64,000 nt of DNA, from NCBI RefSeq assembly GCF_938028775.1, contig NZ_CALIZG010000013.1, positions 1 to 64,000 on the forward strand, given 5' to 3'. Below, one piece after another: positions 42,940-52,361 of this stretch (the stretch's first letter is position 1; every line of letters begins with the position of its first letter). Source of the DNA: Mogibacterium diversum_A (lineage in GTDB: Bacteria > Bacillota > Clostridia > Peptostreptococcales > Anaerovoracaceae). The notes below the pieces were generated by a model. It had not been told where the DNA came from and did not search any database. It saw only the letters and a program-made list of their open reading frames with translations. A program made the translations under genes and the position numbers.

Positions 42940-44283
42940 ATGTTTTTTGATAAAAGAGATTTGAGAGTATTTGACAATGCTGATTCAAGAGCTTATTTTG
43001 AGGAAATTCTTCAGTCCTATTATAGTAAGAATTACAGAGCTTCTGTAGTATTGCTTTATTCATTCATTATCTATGACTTATACAATAAATTACAAACAAT
43101 GGATTCTGAAGGAGATTCCAAAGCAACAAAAAAATTGTCAGAAATAAACAAGATGATTCAGGATGATGAAAAGTACTCGAAGGTCGAAAATGAAATAATC
43201 CAATTTTTTAAAGATAATTGTGCGCTGTATTTTGAAAGATTTACAGAAGATATAGATTATCTGAAAAACTGTAGAAATAAATGTGCACACTTGAAGGTTA
43301 ATGATAATTCTTTGTTTACTCCTAGTGATTACCATGCTAGAATGCTAATCTGTTCCATGTATGATAATATCCTATCGGTAAAAGCCCCGTTTATCATGGA
43401 TTTATTTTCATTCGTTGAAAACGATGTGGAAGCTTATAGCCAGACAATATCATTTAGTCCAAATAATAGTATTGATGAATCAATTATTACTAACATTAAG
43501 AATAAATATTTAGAAAGAATGACGTATGACTCATTAAAGACGTCGTACAAAACATTTATAAAATTATTACTTGTTTCAGAAGATGAACATTGCGAAGAAA
43601 ACGCAACTGGATTATATATGTTTGCGTATGCAATAACTGAATATTTAATTCAAAATGGGCACTCAAATATTTTCAATGATGATGGTGTATTAAATATCTT
43701 TTCTAGAATTCAAATAGATAAACTAAAAGCTAGTGATTTGAAAAGAAATGCATTAGTCGGATTAATTACGACATTTCCGGCTGTGATGGATAGACTTAAA
43801 GATTTTGCAGATTTGTTTTCATATATATCCGAATGTGTATTGTTGAAACCTCAGAGTTTATGTTACTATCACGCATTTTATCCAAGAGATAAACAGACAA
43901 TATATGAGTTTTTCAAAGAACATGATGAACTACACACTCCACAATCAATTAGGACTTTATATAATTCTCTAAAAGAGGATAACAGTTTTTCTCTGGTAGA
44001 ATTCACTGAACTTATGGCTGGATCTATACCTTCATTTAATGGATTTTGTGATGCGGATTGCTTTATGGCATTTTTTATTGAAAATATAGAATTGTTTGAA
44101 TTAGAGCAGATAAAGAATATACGCAATATTTATCAATCAAAACCCCAGTGTACGAATCGTGGAAATTATTCATCTGAAGATTTAAAAGTTAAAGAGTATA
44201 TCGACAAACTAGAAAATCCTGATCGAGTGGAGGGTGCAGAAACAGTACCGGAGGCTGATCTTAACGAAGATTTTCCATTTTAG
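42940..44283 (+). CDS. HEPN-motif protein linked to the type I restriction operon (candidate RNase effector)
   Basis: I cannot assign a named family. The 447-residue, all-helical, soluble product has in its first 125 residues the HEPN pattern: a helix with SKNYRASVVLLYSFIIYDLY, then CRNKCAHLK, where R112-N113-x3-H117 fits the canonical RNxxxH ribonuclease motif. The other 320 residues are helical and not recognised. It starts 12 bases after hsdR with AAGGAGG overlapping the hsdR stop codon, and a perfect terminator follows, so it is the fifth gene of the operon. By analogy with anticodon nucleases such as PrrC and RloC that sit in type I loci, it may be a second-line abortive RNase (inference). 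Confidence 0.65.
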   Translation: MFFDKRDLRVFDNADSRAYFEEILQSYYSKNYRASVVLLYSFIIYDLYNKLQTMDSEGDSKATKKLSEINKMIQDDEKYSKVENEIIQFFKDNCALYFERFTEDIDYLKNCRNKCAHLKVNDNSLFTPSDYHARMLICSMYDNILSVKAPFIMDLFSFVENDVEAYSQTISFSPNNSIDESIITNIKNKYLERMTYDSLKTSYKTFIKLLLVSEDEHCEENATGLYMFAYAITEYLIQNGHSNIFNDDGVLNIFSRIQIDKLKASDLKRNALVGLITTFPAVMDRLKDFADLFSYISECVLLKPQSLCYYHAFYPRDKQTIYEFFKEHDELHTPQSIRTLYNSLKEDNSFSLVEFTELMAGSIPSFNGFCDADCFMAFFIENIELFELEQIKNIRNIYQSKPQCTNRGNYSSEDLKVKEYIDKLENPDRVEGAETVPEADLNEDFPF

Positions 44284-44286
44284 AAA

Positions 44287-44332
44287 AATAACCACACTAG
44301 AGCAAATCAACACTCTAGTGTGGTTATTCTTT
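44287..44332 (+). terminator. Strong terminator of the restriction/HEPN operon
   Basis: A 16-base perfect stem (44287-44302 with 44313-44328) with a 10-base loop and T-rich end. It marks the 3' end of the island operon. From there to 44440 no gene is seen. Confidence 0.9.
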
Positions 44333-44440
44333 ATTCCTCTGCATGAAGGCGGTTACTCAAAAATCTGATGTTTTGTCGAAGCCCTAAGTTACACCACCTT
44401 TAGCTGAGCTTTTTCGTGGTCAATTATTTATATGTTATGG

Positions 44441-45043
44441 CTATCTATATTCATAGTGTCCTGGCACATCGACCTTCCATTCCGGTTTAGTCACCCAGCC
44501 TTTAGGCAGATGATCGCCTTTGCACTCGAAGTTAGGATCGGTTTTGCGTTTCTCGGCTATGTATTCATTCCTATGTGCAGCTTGTTCAGCAGGACTATTA
44601 AACTCTCTTCCGCATCTACATTTGAAAACCTTTTTCTGTTCGTAGTGACCTTGTTCTGGAACCCAGACCTTGTGCTTCGCTGTAGTTGATGATGAACTAG
44701 AAGAGGAGCTTGAAGTATTGGATGTGCTTGAAGAACTTGATTTCTCATTCTTCTTACTCTTATCCTTATCCTTGTCTTTGTTTTTGTCCGTATCCTTGGA
44801 TTTTTCTTTATCCGAGCCATTTCCTGCGCTTGAACTCGATGAACTGTCGGAGTTCTCTGAACCCCCTTTGCTATCGGTAGAAGCAGCCTCTGTCTGTTTA
44901 TGCTTCTTCGCATTAGAGTTCTCTTTGGACGCAGCTGAATCACAACCTGTGAGAGCTACTGCGATAATCAGAAGCATCGATAAGATGAAGGCAATCCCGA
45001 GTCGCCCACGATTCTTTATTCTCAATTTAGAAATTCTGCCCAT
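44441..45043 (-). CDS. Lipoprotein with Ser/Lys-rich linker and Cys/His-rich end
   Basis: The 200-residue product starts with a basic stretch and hydrophobic helix ending in the lipobox ALTGC, so Cys34 would be lipidated. A low-complexity linker rich in Ser, Lys and Asp (about residues 40-120) follows. The last about 75 residues carry KCRCGREFNSP, AAHRNEY, FECKGDH and two WV/WK segments with GHYE at both ends; the Cys and His spacing could bind zinc. I do not recognise this C-terminal domain, which looks like a mini cell-wall or metal-binding module. It is divergent from the BspA-like gene. Confidence 0.75.
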   Translation of the reverse strand: MGRISKLRIKNRGRLGIAFILSMLLIIAVALTGCDSAASKENSNAKKHKQTEAASTDSKGGSENSDSSSSSSAGNGSDKEKSKDTDKNKDKDKDKSKKNEKSSSSSTSNTSSSSSSSSSTTAKHKVWVPEQGHYEQKKVFKCRCGREFNSPAEQAAHRNEYIAEKRKTDPNFECKGDHLPKGWVTKPEWKVDVPGHYEYR

Positions 45044-45357
45044 AATTTTCTCTATCCCCTATGTATATCTTATTTACCTCATGTCATCCAAATATATAGA
45101 TATATAGAAAACATACGCACGTACCTGCGGTTAAATAAAAATATCTGTTATTATAGCATTTAAAATCGCTTCTTCACCCCAAGAAAGTAGACTATAAGTA
45201 TTATCAATACAAGTCTCGTTATGTATATAAAACTTCAATCTGAATATTTATGCAGGCAGAGAGCAATGACGTTAGATACATTGTAAAATGTACAGATAAT
45301 ATTACGTATATACATCTTATATTCATCTCAAATTTTATAGAAAAGAAGGACAAAGAC
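45044..45357. promoter_or_regulatory. Divergent intergenic region of two surface genes
   Basis: The 314-base AT-rich gap holds the promoters of the lipoprotein (minus) and the BspA-like protein (plus). TATA-rich stretches are seen (about 45092-45108 and 45151-45165) but I cannot fix -35/-10 pairs. An in-frame ATG at 45250 could extend the BspA-like protein by 36 residues, but it lacks a binding site and would spoil the signal peptide. Confidence 0.4.
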
Positions 45358-48300
45358 ATGAAGAAAATTTTGCTTTCGCTCCTATTAGTGGTGACATTAG
45401 CGGTTCCACTGCCCGCATTTGCGGAAACAACGGGAGCAGAATCTCAGACTGGAGCTGAAGCGCAGACAGAAGCGCCTTCAAGTAACAGTACGGATTCTGA
45501 GAAATGGACTAGTGAGGATTTCACTTACACAGACATGAGCAAGACTATTTACGGATGTGACTATACCAGAACCGTAAATATCGAAGGAAAGGCAATCAGC
45601 GGTTTTTCTGCAAAGGGAGAAGCTAAGTTTGCCAAGAACAAAAAGCTCGTGCTGCCATCAAAGGATGATAAGGGTAATACGCTCGTTGGTGTTGCTAGCA
45701 ATGCGTTCCAAAAGAAGGGCGTTGAGTCAGTAACTTTCCCGTCGGGTATGCTTGCGTCATACAATGACACAGTTACGCACAAGATTACTCGCAGAGGTAA
45801 CTTCGTGATTGCAGAGGGGGCATTTGAAGGAAACAATTTGACCAATGTAAATCTGCCGGACGGCGTGCTTGCAGTTCTTCCAAATGCTTTCATGAATAAC
45901 AAGATTAAGACCGTAACCCTGCCGAGGACTATCTGGTGGCTCGAGACACAAGCGTTCTCAAATAACCAAATCAGCAAGGTTAATTTTCCGCTGACAACTT
46001 ATTTCCAGTTGGAAATGCATGGCATGACCTTTGCAAATAACAAGATTAAGTCTGTCAGACTGCCCGACTATACAGCAGTAGTTAACAAGTTTGTATTTGT
46101 TGGGAATCCAGGGATGGAAGAGCTTTCGGCAGAGGGTAAGGCTGCGCTCAAGGGCAGTTTTGCAAATAGCGGCGTGGTATACATGTACTCCGAGAACTAC
46201 GATCATAAAAATATGGATAGAATCCATACGACGGACAAGACGACCGCTAATACAAAGTCTTGGGTACAGAAGCTAATCACAAACGAAGGAACTCCAGAAA
46301 CCACCAACAATGACACTGAGTCGTGGAATGTAAATGACTTTACATTTGACGGGCAGAAGATAACAGGTCTCAGCGAGAGCGGTAAGGCGAAGCGCAAGGT
46401 TAACAAGGCTCTCGTGCTCCCTGACTATAATTCGGAGCTAGATAAAGTTACCGAGATTGCGGATACGGATTCGACAACTGGACTATTTGCAACTGCGGAC
46501 GAGAAGTTCGATTCTGTAACTCTTCCTATGGACCTTGAAAAGGTTGGTAAGAACGCATTCCGCGATTCGGGACTCAAAGAGGTGGCTTTCTCACCAGTGC
46601 TCAAGAGCATTGGAGATACTGCGTTCCAGGGTAATAGCATCAAGACTGTAGTTCTGCCTGATACCTTGACATCTCTCGGGAGAGGAGCATTTGCGACAAA
46701 TCCTGCTCTTGAGAAAATAGACCTACCTAATGGGCTGACAGAGATTCCTGACAGTGCATTCGGTTGCAGTGATAACAAGAATTGGATGGCAGGACTCACT
46801 TCCATTGAGATTCCGGCTAGTGTAAAGAAGATAGGAGCTAGAGCGTTTGCAGGAAACAACTTCTCGAGTATCACAGTTCCTAAGGGCGTTACAGAGATTG
46901 GTGACTACGCATTCGCTACAAAGAATTATCTTCTCAAAGACGCAGCGGTATGCAAGCTTGAGCTACCAGAGGGGCTTACATCCATCGGTAGATATGCGTT
47001 TAGAAATAAGAAAGTAGCCGAAGTTAAGCTCCCAGAAGCTGTAGAGGCGCTGCCAAAGAACGTGTTTGCGAAGGAAGTTACTTCTGCGTCAGGAAAAACA
47101 GAGGCATACAGCCTAGTGACAAAGGTGTATGTTGATGATGTCACAAAGTATACAGATACAAGTAAATTCCCTAAATCTGAATTCCACAAGATACTCTCTG
47201 ATGACGTAAATGTGTGGAATGCAGAAGACTTCACATACGCAGATATTACTTTAGACAGCAACAACTCACCTGCACCAGCGCAGGATAACATGAATATAAT
47301 CACTGGAACTATCCACGTTGTAAGCGGTCTCACAGACAGCGGCAAGGCAAAGCTCACGAACAACAAGAACCTAGTAGTCCCAGCTATAGATGATGATGGA
47401 CATAAAGTTCAGGGTGTTGGTAATAGCGCTTTCAAGGGGCTAGGCCTAGAGAGCGTTGAGCTCCCTAAGAATGTTAAGGCGCCAAGCAATGGTCTATGGG
47501 ATAGCTCCGTGACTACGAGAGGTGACTTCTTTATCGGAGCAAGTGCATTTCAGAGCAACAGCCTGACAGAACTTACAGTTCCAGAAGGGGTGATATATAT
47601 CGGAAGCAACGCATTCAGCAAGAACAAGCTTAAGTCGGCTCGCTTCCCATCGACACTTATGATGATTGGTAATGGGGCATTTGCAACGAATGAGATTGCA
47701 AACCTTGATTTCTCTAAGACTACGGATTATCCGCTCTCTATCGATAATATGGCGTTTGCTATTAACAAGATTGAATCGGTTCAGCTGCCTGATAAAACCG
47801 AAAAGGTATCGAAGTGGGCATTTCTCAGAAATACAGGAAAGGCTCCTATTACAACGGGCAATGCTAACGAGAAAAAGGGCGGCATCGTGTACATGTACAT
47901 AAATGACCCAGGTGCACTCGTTGAGGATATCGGAAACGGCAAGTCTAACGTACAGCTTCTCAAGGCAAATCAGAACATTCCAAGTGACGAATCTCCTTGG
48001 AACAGCGATGACTTCACATATAACGCTGCTGGAACTGTGGTTACAGGACTTACAGAATCCGGCAAAGCTAAGCTTAAGAAGAATGACACGCTCGTGATTC
48101 CTGAGACCAGCACAAGCGGAGTCAATATAGTTGCGATCGGAAACGGTGTTAACAATGCGCTTGCTAGTAATGGTCAGATTGGAACATTTGGATTTGCCGA
48201 TGCTGGCAAGGTATACGTGCCTAAAACTGTTAAGCTGCCATCGACAGTCAAGCAGATTGGTGACTTTGCATTTGCAGGAACTATCGATAACACAGCTAAG

Positions 48301-51300
48301 AAGGTATATGGAGTGACTAATGTAAATCTGCCGGATGGACTTGAGTCGATTGGTAATTCTACATTCCTCAATGCTAGGCTAACATCCATCGTCCTTCCAA
48401 ATTCAGTTACAAAGCTCGGAACTGGTGCGTTTAACGGAACTGATTTGGCAGAGAAGATAGTTATCTCGAAGTCATTAAAGGAAATCCCTGACGTGGCATT
48501 CGGGAGAACTAACGACACAGTGGGGCTTGCTGACAAGGCGGCGGTTACTGACATCGTAATCCCTGAAGGCGTTACAGATATTGGCAGAAGAGCATTTGTA
48601 GGCTGCAAGACCAATGCAGTCAGCCTGCCAGAGAGCCTAAAGAAGATTGGTGACAATGCATTTATGAATAATCAGCTTGCAGAGGTCACTATCCCAGGCG
48701 GCGTTACGAGCATAGGAAAATCTGCGTTTGAGAAGACTGCAGAGGCAATTCCTTCAACGCTGAGAACGCTGAATCTCAAGGAAGGCTTCAATGGAGCTGT
48801 AGGTTCAAATGCTTTCAGAGGACAGCTTTTGACATCGGTTGAGCTTCCTAAGTCATTCACTAATATCAGCGGAATAGATAAGAGAGCGTTTAGGGATAAC
48901 CCAGTAAAACCAACACTGCTGACAGAAAGCAAGTCGGTAGTGGATACTTATAACAGCATCCCTAACAAGGCGGATCTCACATACGTTATAAAGTACGACA
49001 ATCTAGTTGGCAGCGGCTGGACTAGCGAAGATTTCACATATAGCGCTGACGGAGCGACTATCACGGGTCTTACAACAAGCGGAATTGCGAAGAGAAACGG
49101 CGGGAACCACAACCTGGTTCTTCCAAATGAATCACCATCAGGCGTAGATATCACGGCTATAGGTGATGCTGCATTTGCAATCCCTGAAGCAGAGGTAACT
49201 GTTGGAAAGTATGATTTCACTTCGGAGAACGGATTTGAAACGGTTAAGTTACCTGCTAAGCTGAAGTCTATCGGTGCAAGAGCATTCGAATACAACATGC
49301 TTAAGGGTGTCGACCTCGAGGTGGCTACAGAGCTAACGAAGATTGGAACCAGCGCATTCCACGGTAATCACATCGTGAAGCTGCACATTCCAGACTCAGT
49401 TAATGAGCTCGGCGAGGGAGCTTTCACAGCGAATTCAATCGTTGACCTTAAGCTCTCTAGGAACGTTACAAAGATTCCACAGGCTGCATTCTCGATGAAT
49501 ATTCGTCTGCGTGAAATTGAGATTCCGGGTACAGTTACAGAGATCGGTCAGATGGCATTTGCAGGAGCTAGACTTGAATCACTCAATATTCCGGCGTCTG
49601 TAAGAAAGATTGGTGAGAAGGCGTTCCACCTCCATCACCTAACAGAGCTGACTATACCTGGAACAGTTAAGGAAATCGGTGATTCCGCATTTGAAGGAAC
49701 ATATAAGTCTCTGACGTTGACAAGCCTCAAGATTGAGGAAGGCGTTGAGCACATCGGAAAGTTCGCATTTAAGGAAGGGCTTCTGACAAGCGTTGATCTG
49801 CCAAAGTCACTCAAAACTCTCGGAAGTGAACCTTTCATGAACAACACAGGAACTGATGCAAACCACGTCGTAATCCTGAGAACTGTAAATCCAGACCACC
49901 TAGCATTCAACACTGGTGCAACAACTCACCGTGTGCTGATGTCCAAGGCGATGATTACATTCGATGCAAATGGCGGTACAGTTGAGAAAGGATACGCTGT
50001 ACTCGATGACAACGGCAGAGTTGATAGCCTGCCAACACCAACAGCTCCGGATGCACTACATGAATTCGAAGGCTGGTTCACAGAGCGTGAAGGTGGCAAA
50101 AAGGTAACTGCAGCTCAGAAGTTCGATGACGGCATGAAGTTATATGCCCACTGGAAAGAGAATACTACATGGAATGAGAAAGACTTCACTACCGACGGAG
50201 ATACAATCACCGGCCTATCAGAGGTAGGAAAGATGAAACTTGCTGTAAATCCAGATCTCAAGCTTCCTGCATCAGTAAATGGTACTGCAATCAAAAAGAT
50301 AGGAACTGGTGCATTTGCGCCTGCTAAGACGGGCGGAAATGCGATCAACTCGGTATCAATCCCTGAGGGAGTAACTGAGATTGGACAGGCAGCGTTCTCT
50401 GGCACAAATCTAAAGTCGCTGGAGCTGCCAAAGTCAGTGAAGAAAGTCGGTAAAATGGCATTTAGCGGCGCTCCTCTCGAGAATGTGAAGTTCTCCGAGG
50501 GCCTTGAAAGCATCGGCGATAATGCTTTTGAAGGACACAAGCTAACTAAGGTTAAGCTACCAGATAGCCTAAAGACAATCGGCAAGTCTGCATTCAAGAG
50601 CAGATCGCCAGAGCGTGCAAGCATCAAAGAAGTTGAGCTCGGCAAGTCACTGCAATCGATAGGAAGGGAAGCATTTGCTAACCAGAATATCAAAGAGATA
50701 AAGGTACCGGAGACTCTAAAGGATGTTCCAGCTAACGCGTTCAAGGGCAACGTTGTGGATGGCAAGGATGCGAAGGTTAAGCTAATATCTTCTAATGAAG
50801 ATCAGCGCAAGGGAGCTGGCGTTTACTCTAACTTCAAGGTAAAGGATCCAGCGGCAACATTCTATGTACCATATAAGGTGGAGCTTCTATCCAACGACGA
50901 AGATTCCAAGACGACAGAGCTAACCACAGATGAAAACGGAAAGGTTGCGCTAAACGCACTGCCTGACAAGGATGCGTGCACGACATTTGAAGGCTGGTTC
51001 ACAGCTAAGACTGGCGGCACTAAGGTAGATGGCACAGAGGCGTTTACAGAAGACACTAAGCTATATGCACACTGGCTCGTGAGCCATGACCTTGAAGAGA
51101 TTGCAAGAACTGAACCTACAACAGAGGCTGATGGCAACATTAGATACTGGCACTGCAAGAAGTGCGATAAGTACTATCTCGATAGTGCAGCTAGTTTAGA
51201 AGTTAAAAAAGCTGACACAGTGATTCCAAAGATTACGTACACTTTCGAAAGTGGAGATAACAATCTCTGGACTAAGGGTGATGGAGATATGCTGTTCGTC

Positions 51301-51735
51301 GTTAAACGTAGCGTAGATGATGCAAGGGCATTTGACGACTATTACGATGATAAGGTTCTTCTCGACGGAAATGAGCTTGTTAAGGGCGTTGATTACACTG
51401 CTGTAAAGGGAAGCGTAAGAGTAACCCTTAAGAAAGCAGTTCTCGATAGACAGAGCACGGGTAGTCACACACTGACAGTTGCTTTCAAGGATAAGAGGGG
51501 CGGAGCTTCGACAAGCTTTACTATCAGAAGCAAGAGTCAGCCAGTCGTAAATGGCAATACTTCAAGTTCAAATGGTAACAGAAATGCGAGAGCTAAGTAT
51601 CGCGGATACAGAGTATCCAGAGCCGTAAAAACTGGTGATACAACAGCAGTTATACTGTATCTGGCTATGATGGCTATTGCATCAGGCTCACTCGCAGTAT
51701 TCTCAAGGAAGAGGAAAAATAGTCATTCGGAATAG
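45358..51735 (+). CDS. BspA-like leucine-rich-repeat surface protein
   Basis: A 2125-residue secreted protein. MKKILLSLLLVV to PAFA is a signal peptide; ATG 45358 follows AAGAAGG. Most of the chain is BspA-type leucine-rich repeats (pattern: I..xAFxxN.L..V.LPxxLxxIG). Six modules each start with a W-x-DFT-type sequence (residues about 50, 323, 620, 881, 1221, 1605). InlB/Flg_new-type repeats occur at about 1540-1600 and 1880-1905 (FEGWFTE, YAHW), and a C-terminal Cys pair (WHCKKCDKYY) follows. The end has AVKTGD, a hydrophobic helix and SRKRK, a non-canonical sorting-like tail. BspA proteins mediate adhesion in other oral and gut bacteria; the ligand here is unknown. Confidence 0.9.
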   Translation: MKKILLSLLLVVTLAVPLPAFAETTGAESQTGAEAQTEAPSSNSTDSEKWTSEDFTYTDMSKTIYGCDYTRTVNIEGKAISGFSAKGEAKFAKNKKLVLPSKDDKGNTLVGVASNAFQKKGVESVTFPSGMLASYNDTVTHKITRRGNFVIAEGAFEGNNLTNVNLPDGVLAVLPNAFMNNKIKTVTLPRTIWWLETQAFSNNQISKVNFPLTTYFQLEMHGMTFANNKIKSVRLPDYTAVVNKFVFVGNPGMEELSAEGKAALKGSFANSGVVYMYSENYDHKNMDRIHTTDKTTANTKSWVQKLITNEGTPETTNNDTESWNVNDFTFDGQKITGLSESGKAKRKVNKALVLPDYNSELDKVTEIADTDSTTGLFATADEKFDSVTLPMDLEKVGKNAFRDSGLKEVAFSPVLKSIGDTAFQGNSIKTVVLPDTLTSLGRGAFATNPALEKIDLPNGLTEIPDSAFGCSDNKNWMAGLTSIEIPASVKKIGARAFAGNNFSSITVPKGVTEIGDYAFATKNYLLKDAAVCKLELPEGLTSIGRYAFRNKKVAEVKLPEAVEALPKNVFAKEVTSASGKTEAYSLVTKVYVDDVTKYTDTSKFPKSEFHKILSDDVNVWNAEDFTYADITLDSNNSPAPAQDNMNIITGTIHVVSGLTDSGKAKLTNNKNLVVPAIDDDGHKVQGVGNSAFKGLGLESVELPKNVKAPSNGLWDSSVTTRGDFFIGASAFQSNSLTELTVPEGVIYIGSNAFSKNKLKSARFPSTLMMIGNGAFATNEIANLDFSKTTDYPLSIDNMAFAINKIESVQLPDKTEKVSKWAFLRNTGKAPITTGNANEKKGGIVYMYINDPGALVEDIGNGKSNVQLLKANQNIPSDESPWNSDDFTYNAAGTVVTGLTESGKAKLKKNDTLVIPETSTSGVNIVAIGNGVNNALASNGQIGTFGFADAGKVYVPKTVKLPSTVKQIGDFAFAGTIDNTAKKVYGVTNVNLPDGLESIGNSTFLNARLTSIVLPNSVTKLGTGAFNGTDLAEKIVISKSLKEIPDVAFGRTNDTVGLADKAAVTDIVIPEGVTDIGRRAFVGCKTNAVSLPESLKKIGDNAFMNNQLAEVTIPGGVTSIGKSAFEKTAEAIPSTLRTLNLKEGFNGAVGSNAFRGQLLTSVELPKSFTNISGIDKRAFRDNPVKPTLLTESKSVVDTYNSIPNKADLTYVIKYDNLVGSGWTSEDFTYSADGATITGLTTSGIAKRNGGNHNLVLPNESPSGVDITAIGDAAFAIPEAEVTVGKYDFTSENGFETVKLPAKLKSIGARAFEYNMLKGVDLEVATELTKIGTSAFHGNHIVKLHIPDSVNELGEGAFTANSIVDLKLSRNVTKIPQAAFSMNIRLREIEIPGTVTEIGQMAFAGARLESLNIPASVRKIGEKAFHLHHLTELTIPGTVKEIGDSAFEGTYKSLTLTSLKIEEGVEHIGKFAFKEGLLTSVDLPKSLKTLGSEPFMNNTGTDANHVVILRTVNPDHLAFNTGATTHRVLMSKAMITFDANGGTVEKGYAVLDDNGRVDSLPTPTAPDALHEFEGWFTEREGGKKVTAAQKFDDGMKLYAHWKENTTWNEKDFTTDGDTITGLSEVGKMKLAVNPDLKLPASVNGTAIKKIGTGAFAPAKTGGNAINSVSIPEGVTEIGQAAFSGTNLKSLELPKSVKKVGKMAFSGAPLENVKFSEGLESIGDNAFEGHKLTKVKLPDSLKTIGKSAFKSRSPERASIKEVELGKSLQSIGREAFANQNIKEIKVPETLKDVPANAFKGNVVDGKDAKVKLISSNEDQRKGAGVYSNFKVKDPAATFYVPYKVELLSNDEDSKTTELTTDENGKVALNALPDKDACTTFEGWFTAKTGGTKVDGTEAFTEDTKLYAHWLVSHDLEEIARTEPTTEADGNIRYWHCKKCDKYYLDSAASLEVKKADTVIPKITYTFESGDNNLWTKGDGDMLFVVKRSVDDARAFDDYYDDKVLLDGNELVKGVDYTAVKGSVRVTLKKAVLDRQSTGSHTLTVAFKDKRGGASTSFTIRSKSQPVVNGNTSSSNGNRNARAKYRGYRVSRAVKTGDTTAVILYLAMMAIASGSLAVFSRKRKNSHSE
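45505..50270 (+). repeat. Six repeated module starts in the BspA-like gene
   Basis: Similar starts occur at 45505, 46324, 47215, 47998, 49018 and 50170. Each encodes a W-x(3)-DFT stretch, then a GLxxSGKAK-like stretch and a basic LVLP-like segment, and then a block of leucine-rich repeats. Module lengths vary (about 780 to 1150 bases), so they are ancient duplications rather than recent tandem copies. Confidence 0.75.
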
Positions 51736-51763
51736 AAAGCTAAATAAAGGACGATTTATGGGC

Positions 51764-51799
51764 AAAACAGGCAGGATTTAAAATTTCTGCCTGTTTTTT
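51764..51799 (+). terminator. Terminator of the BspA-like gene
   Basis: AAAACAGGCAG / CTGCCTGTTTT (51764-51774 with 51787-51797) with a 12-base loop, followed by TTC; the stem itself ends in T's. Confidence 0.8.
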
Positions 51800-51839
51800 C
51801 ATTTGAAAAATACACGTCTCTATGATAAAGTAAACTGAT

Positions 51840-52361
51840 ATGCGAGATAACAATTTCTACATGGAAGAGGCTTTAAGAGAGGCCTATATAGCGGCAGAGC
51901 TAGGGGAGGTTCCAGTAGGGGCAGTTGTTGTGAAAGATGGTGAAATTATCGCTAGAGCTCACAATATGGTGGAGGCATATGCATCTTCATCAGCCCATGC
52001 GGAGATGCTTGCGATAGATATGGCTGAAGCCAAGCTAGACAGCAAATGGCTAAGTGGATGCGAGCTGTATGTGACGCTCGAGCCTTGCTCTATGTGTGCG
52101 GGCGCCATGGTGCTCTCGCGGCTAGACAAATTATATATAGGAACGATGGATCCTAAGAATGGAGCTGCAGGCTCTATATTTGATATTACGAACGAGGCAC
52201 AGCTTAACCACAGTATATATGTAGAACGAGGGATACTTGCCGAGAAGTGCGCGGAGGTGTTAACCAGCTTTTTTAGAGAGCTTAGGGTTTCTAAGGCACA
52301 GCTTCGCAAGAAGAATATAGATGCTGTCGAAAACGAAGTTGATATATTGGAGGAAAATTAG
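51840..52361 (+). CDS. tadA: tRNA adenosine deaminase
   Basis: TadA converts adenosine 34 of tRNA-Arg(ACG) to inosine. Zinc-site motifs are seen: HAE (His53, Glu55, the proton shuttle) and PCSMC (Cys83, Cys86). The early ALREAYIAAELGEVPVGAVVV start matches the family and fixes ATG 51840. No good Shine-Dalgarno sequence precedes it; a weak promoter (TTGAAA 51803-51808, TAAAGT 51826-51831) would start transcription almost at the ATG, so leaderless translation is possible. The stop is directly followed by the next ATG. Confidence 0.95.
   Translation: MRDNNFYMEEALREAYIAAELGEVPVGAVVVKDGEIIARAHNMVEAYASSSAHAEMLAIDMAEAKLDSKWLSGCELYVTLEPCSMCAGAMVLSRLDKLYIGTMDPKNGAAGSIFDITNEAQLNHSIYVERGILAEKCAEVLTSFFRELRVSKAQLRKKNIDAVENEVDILEEN

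Noticed and set aside
45561..50765. Many long minus-strand open frames inside the BspA-like gene
   Set aside because: They are antisense shadows of a repetitive gene, have no ribosome binding sites and no protein-like composition (Ser/Leu/Val-rich strings).
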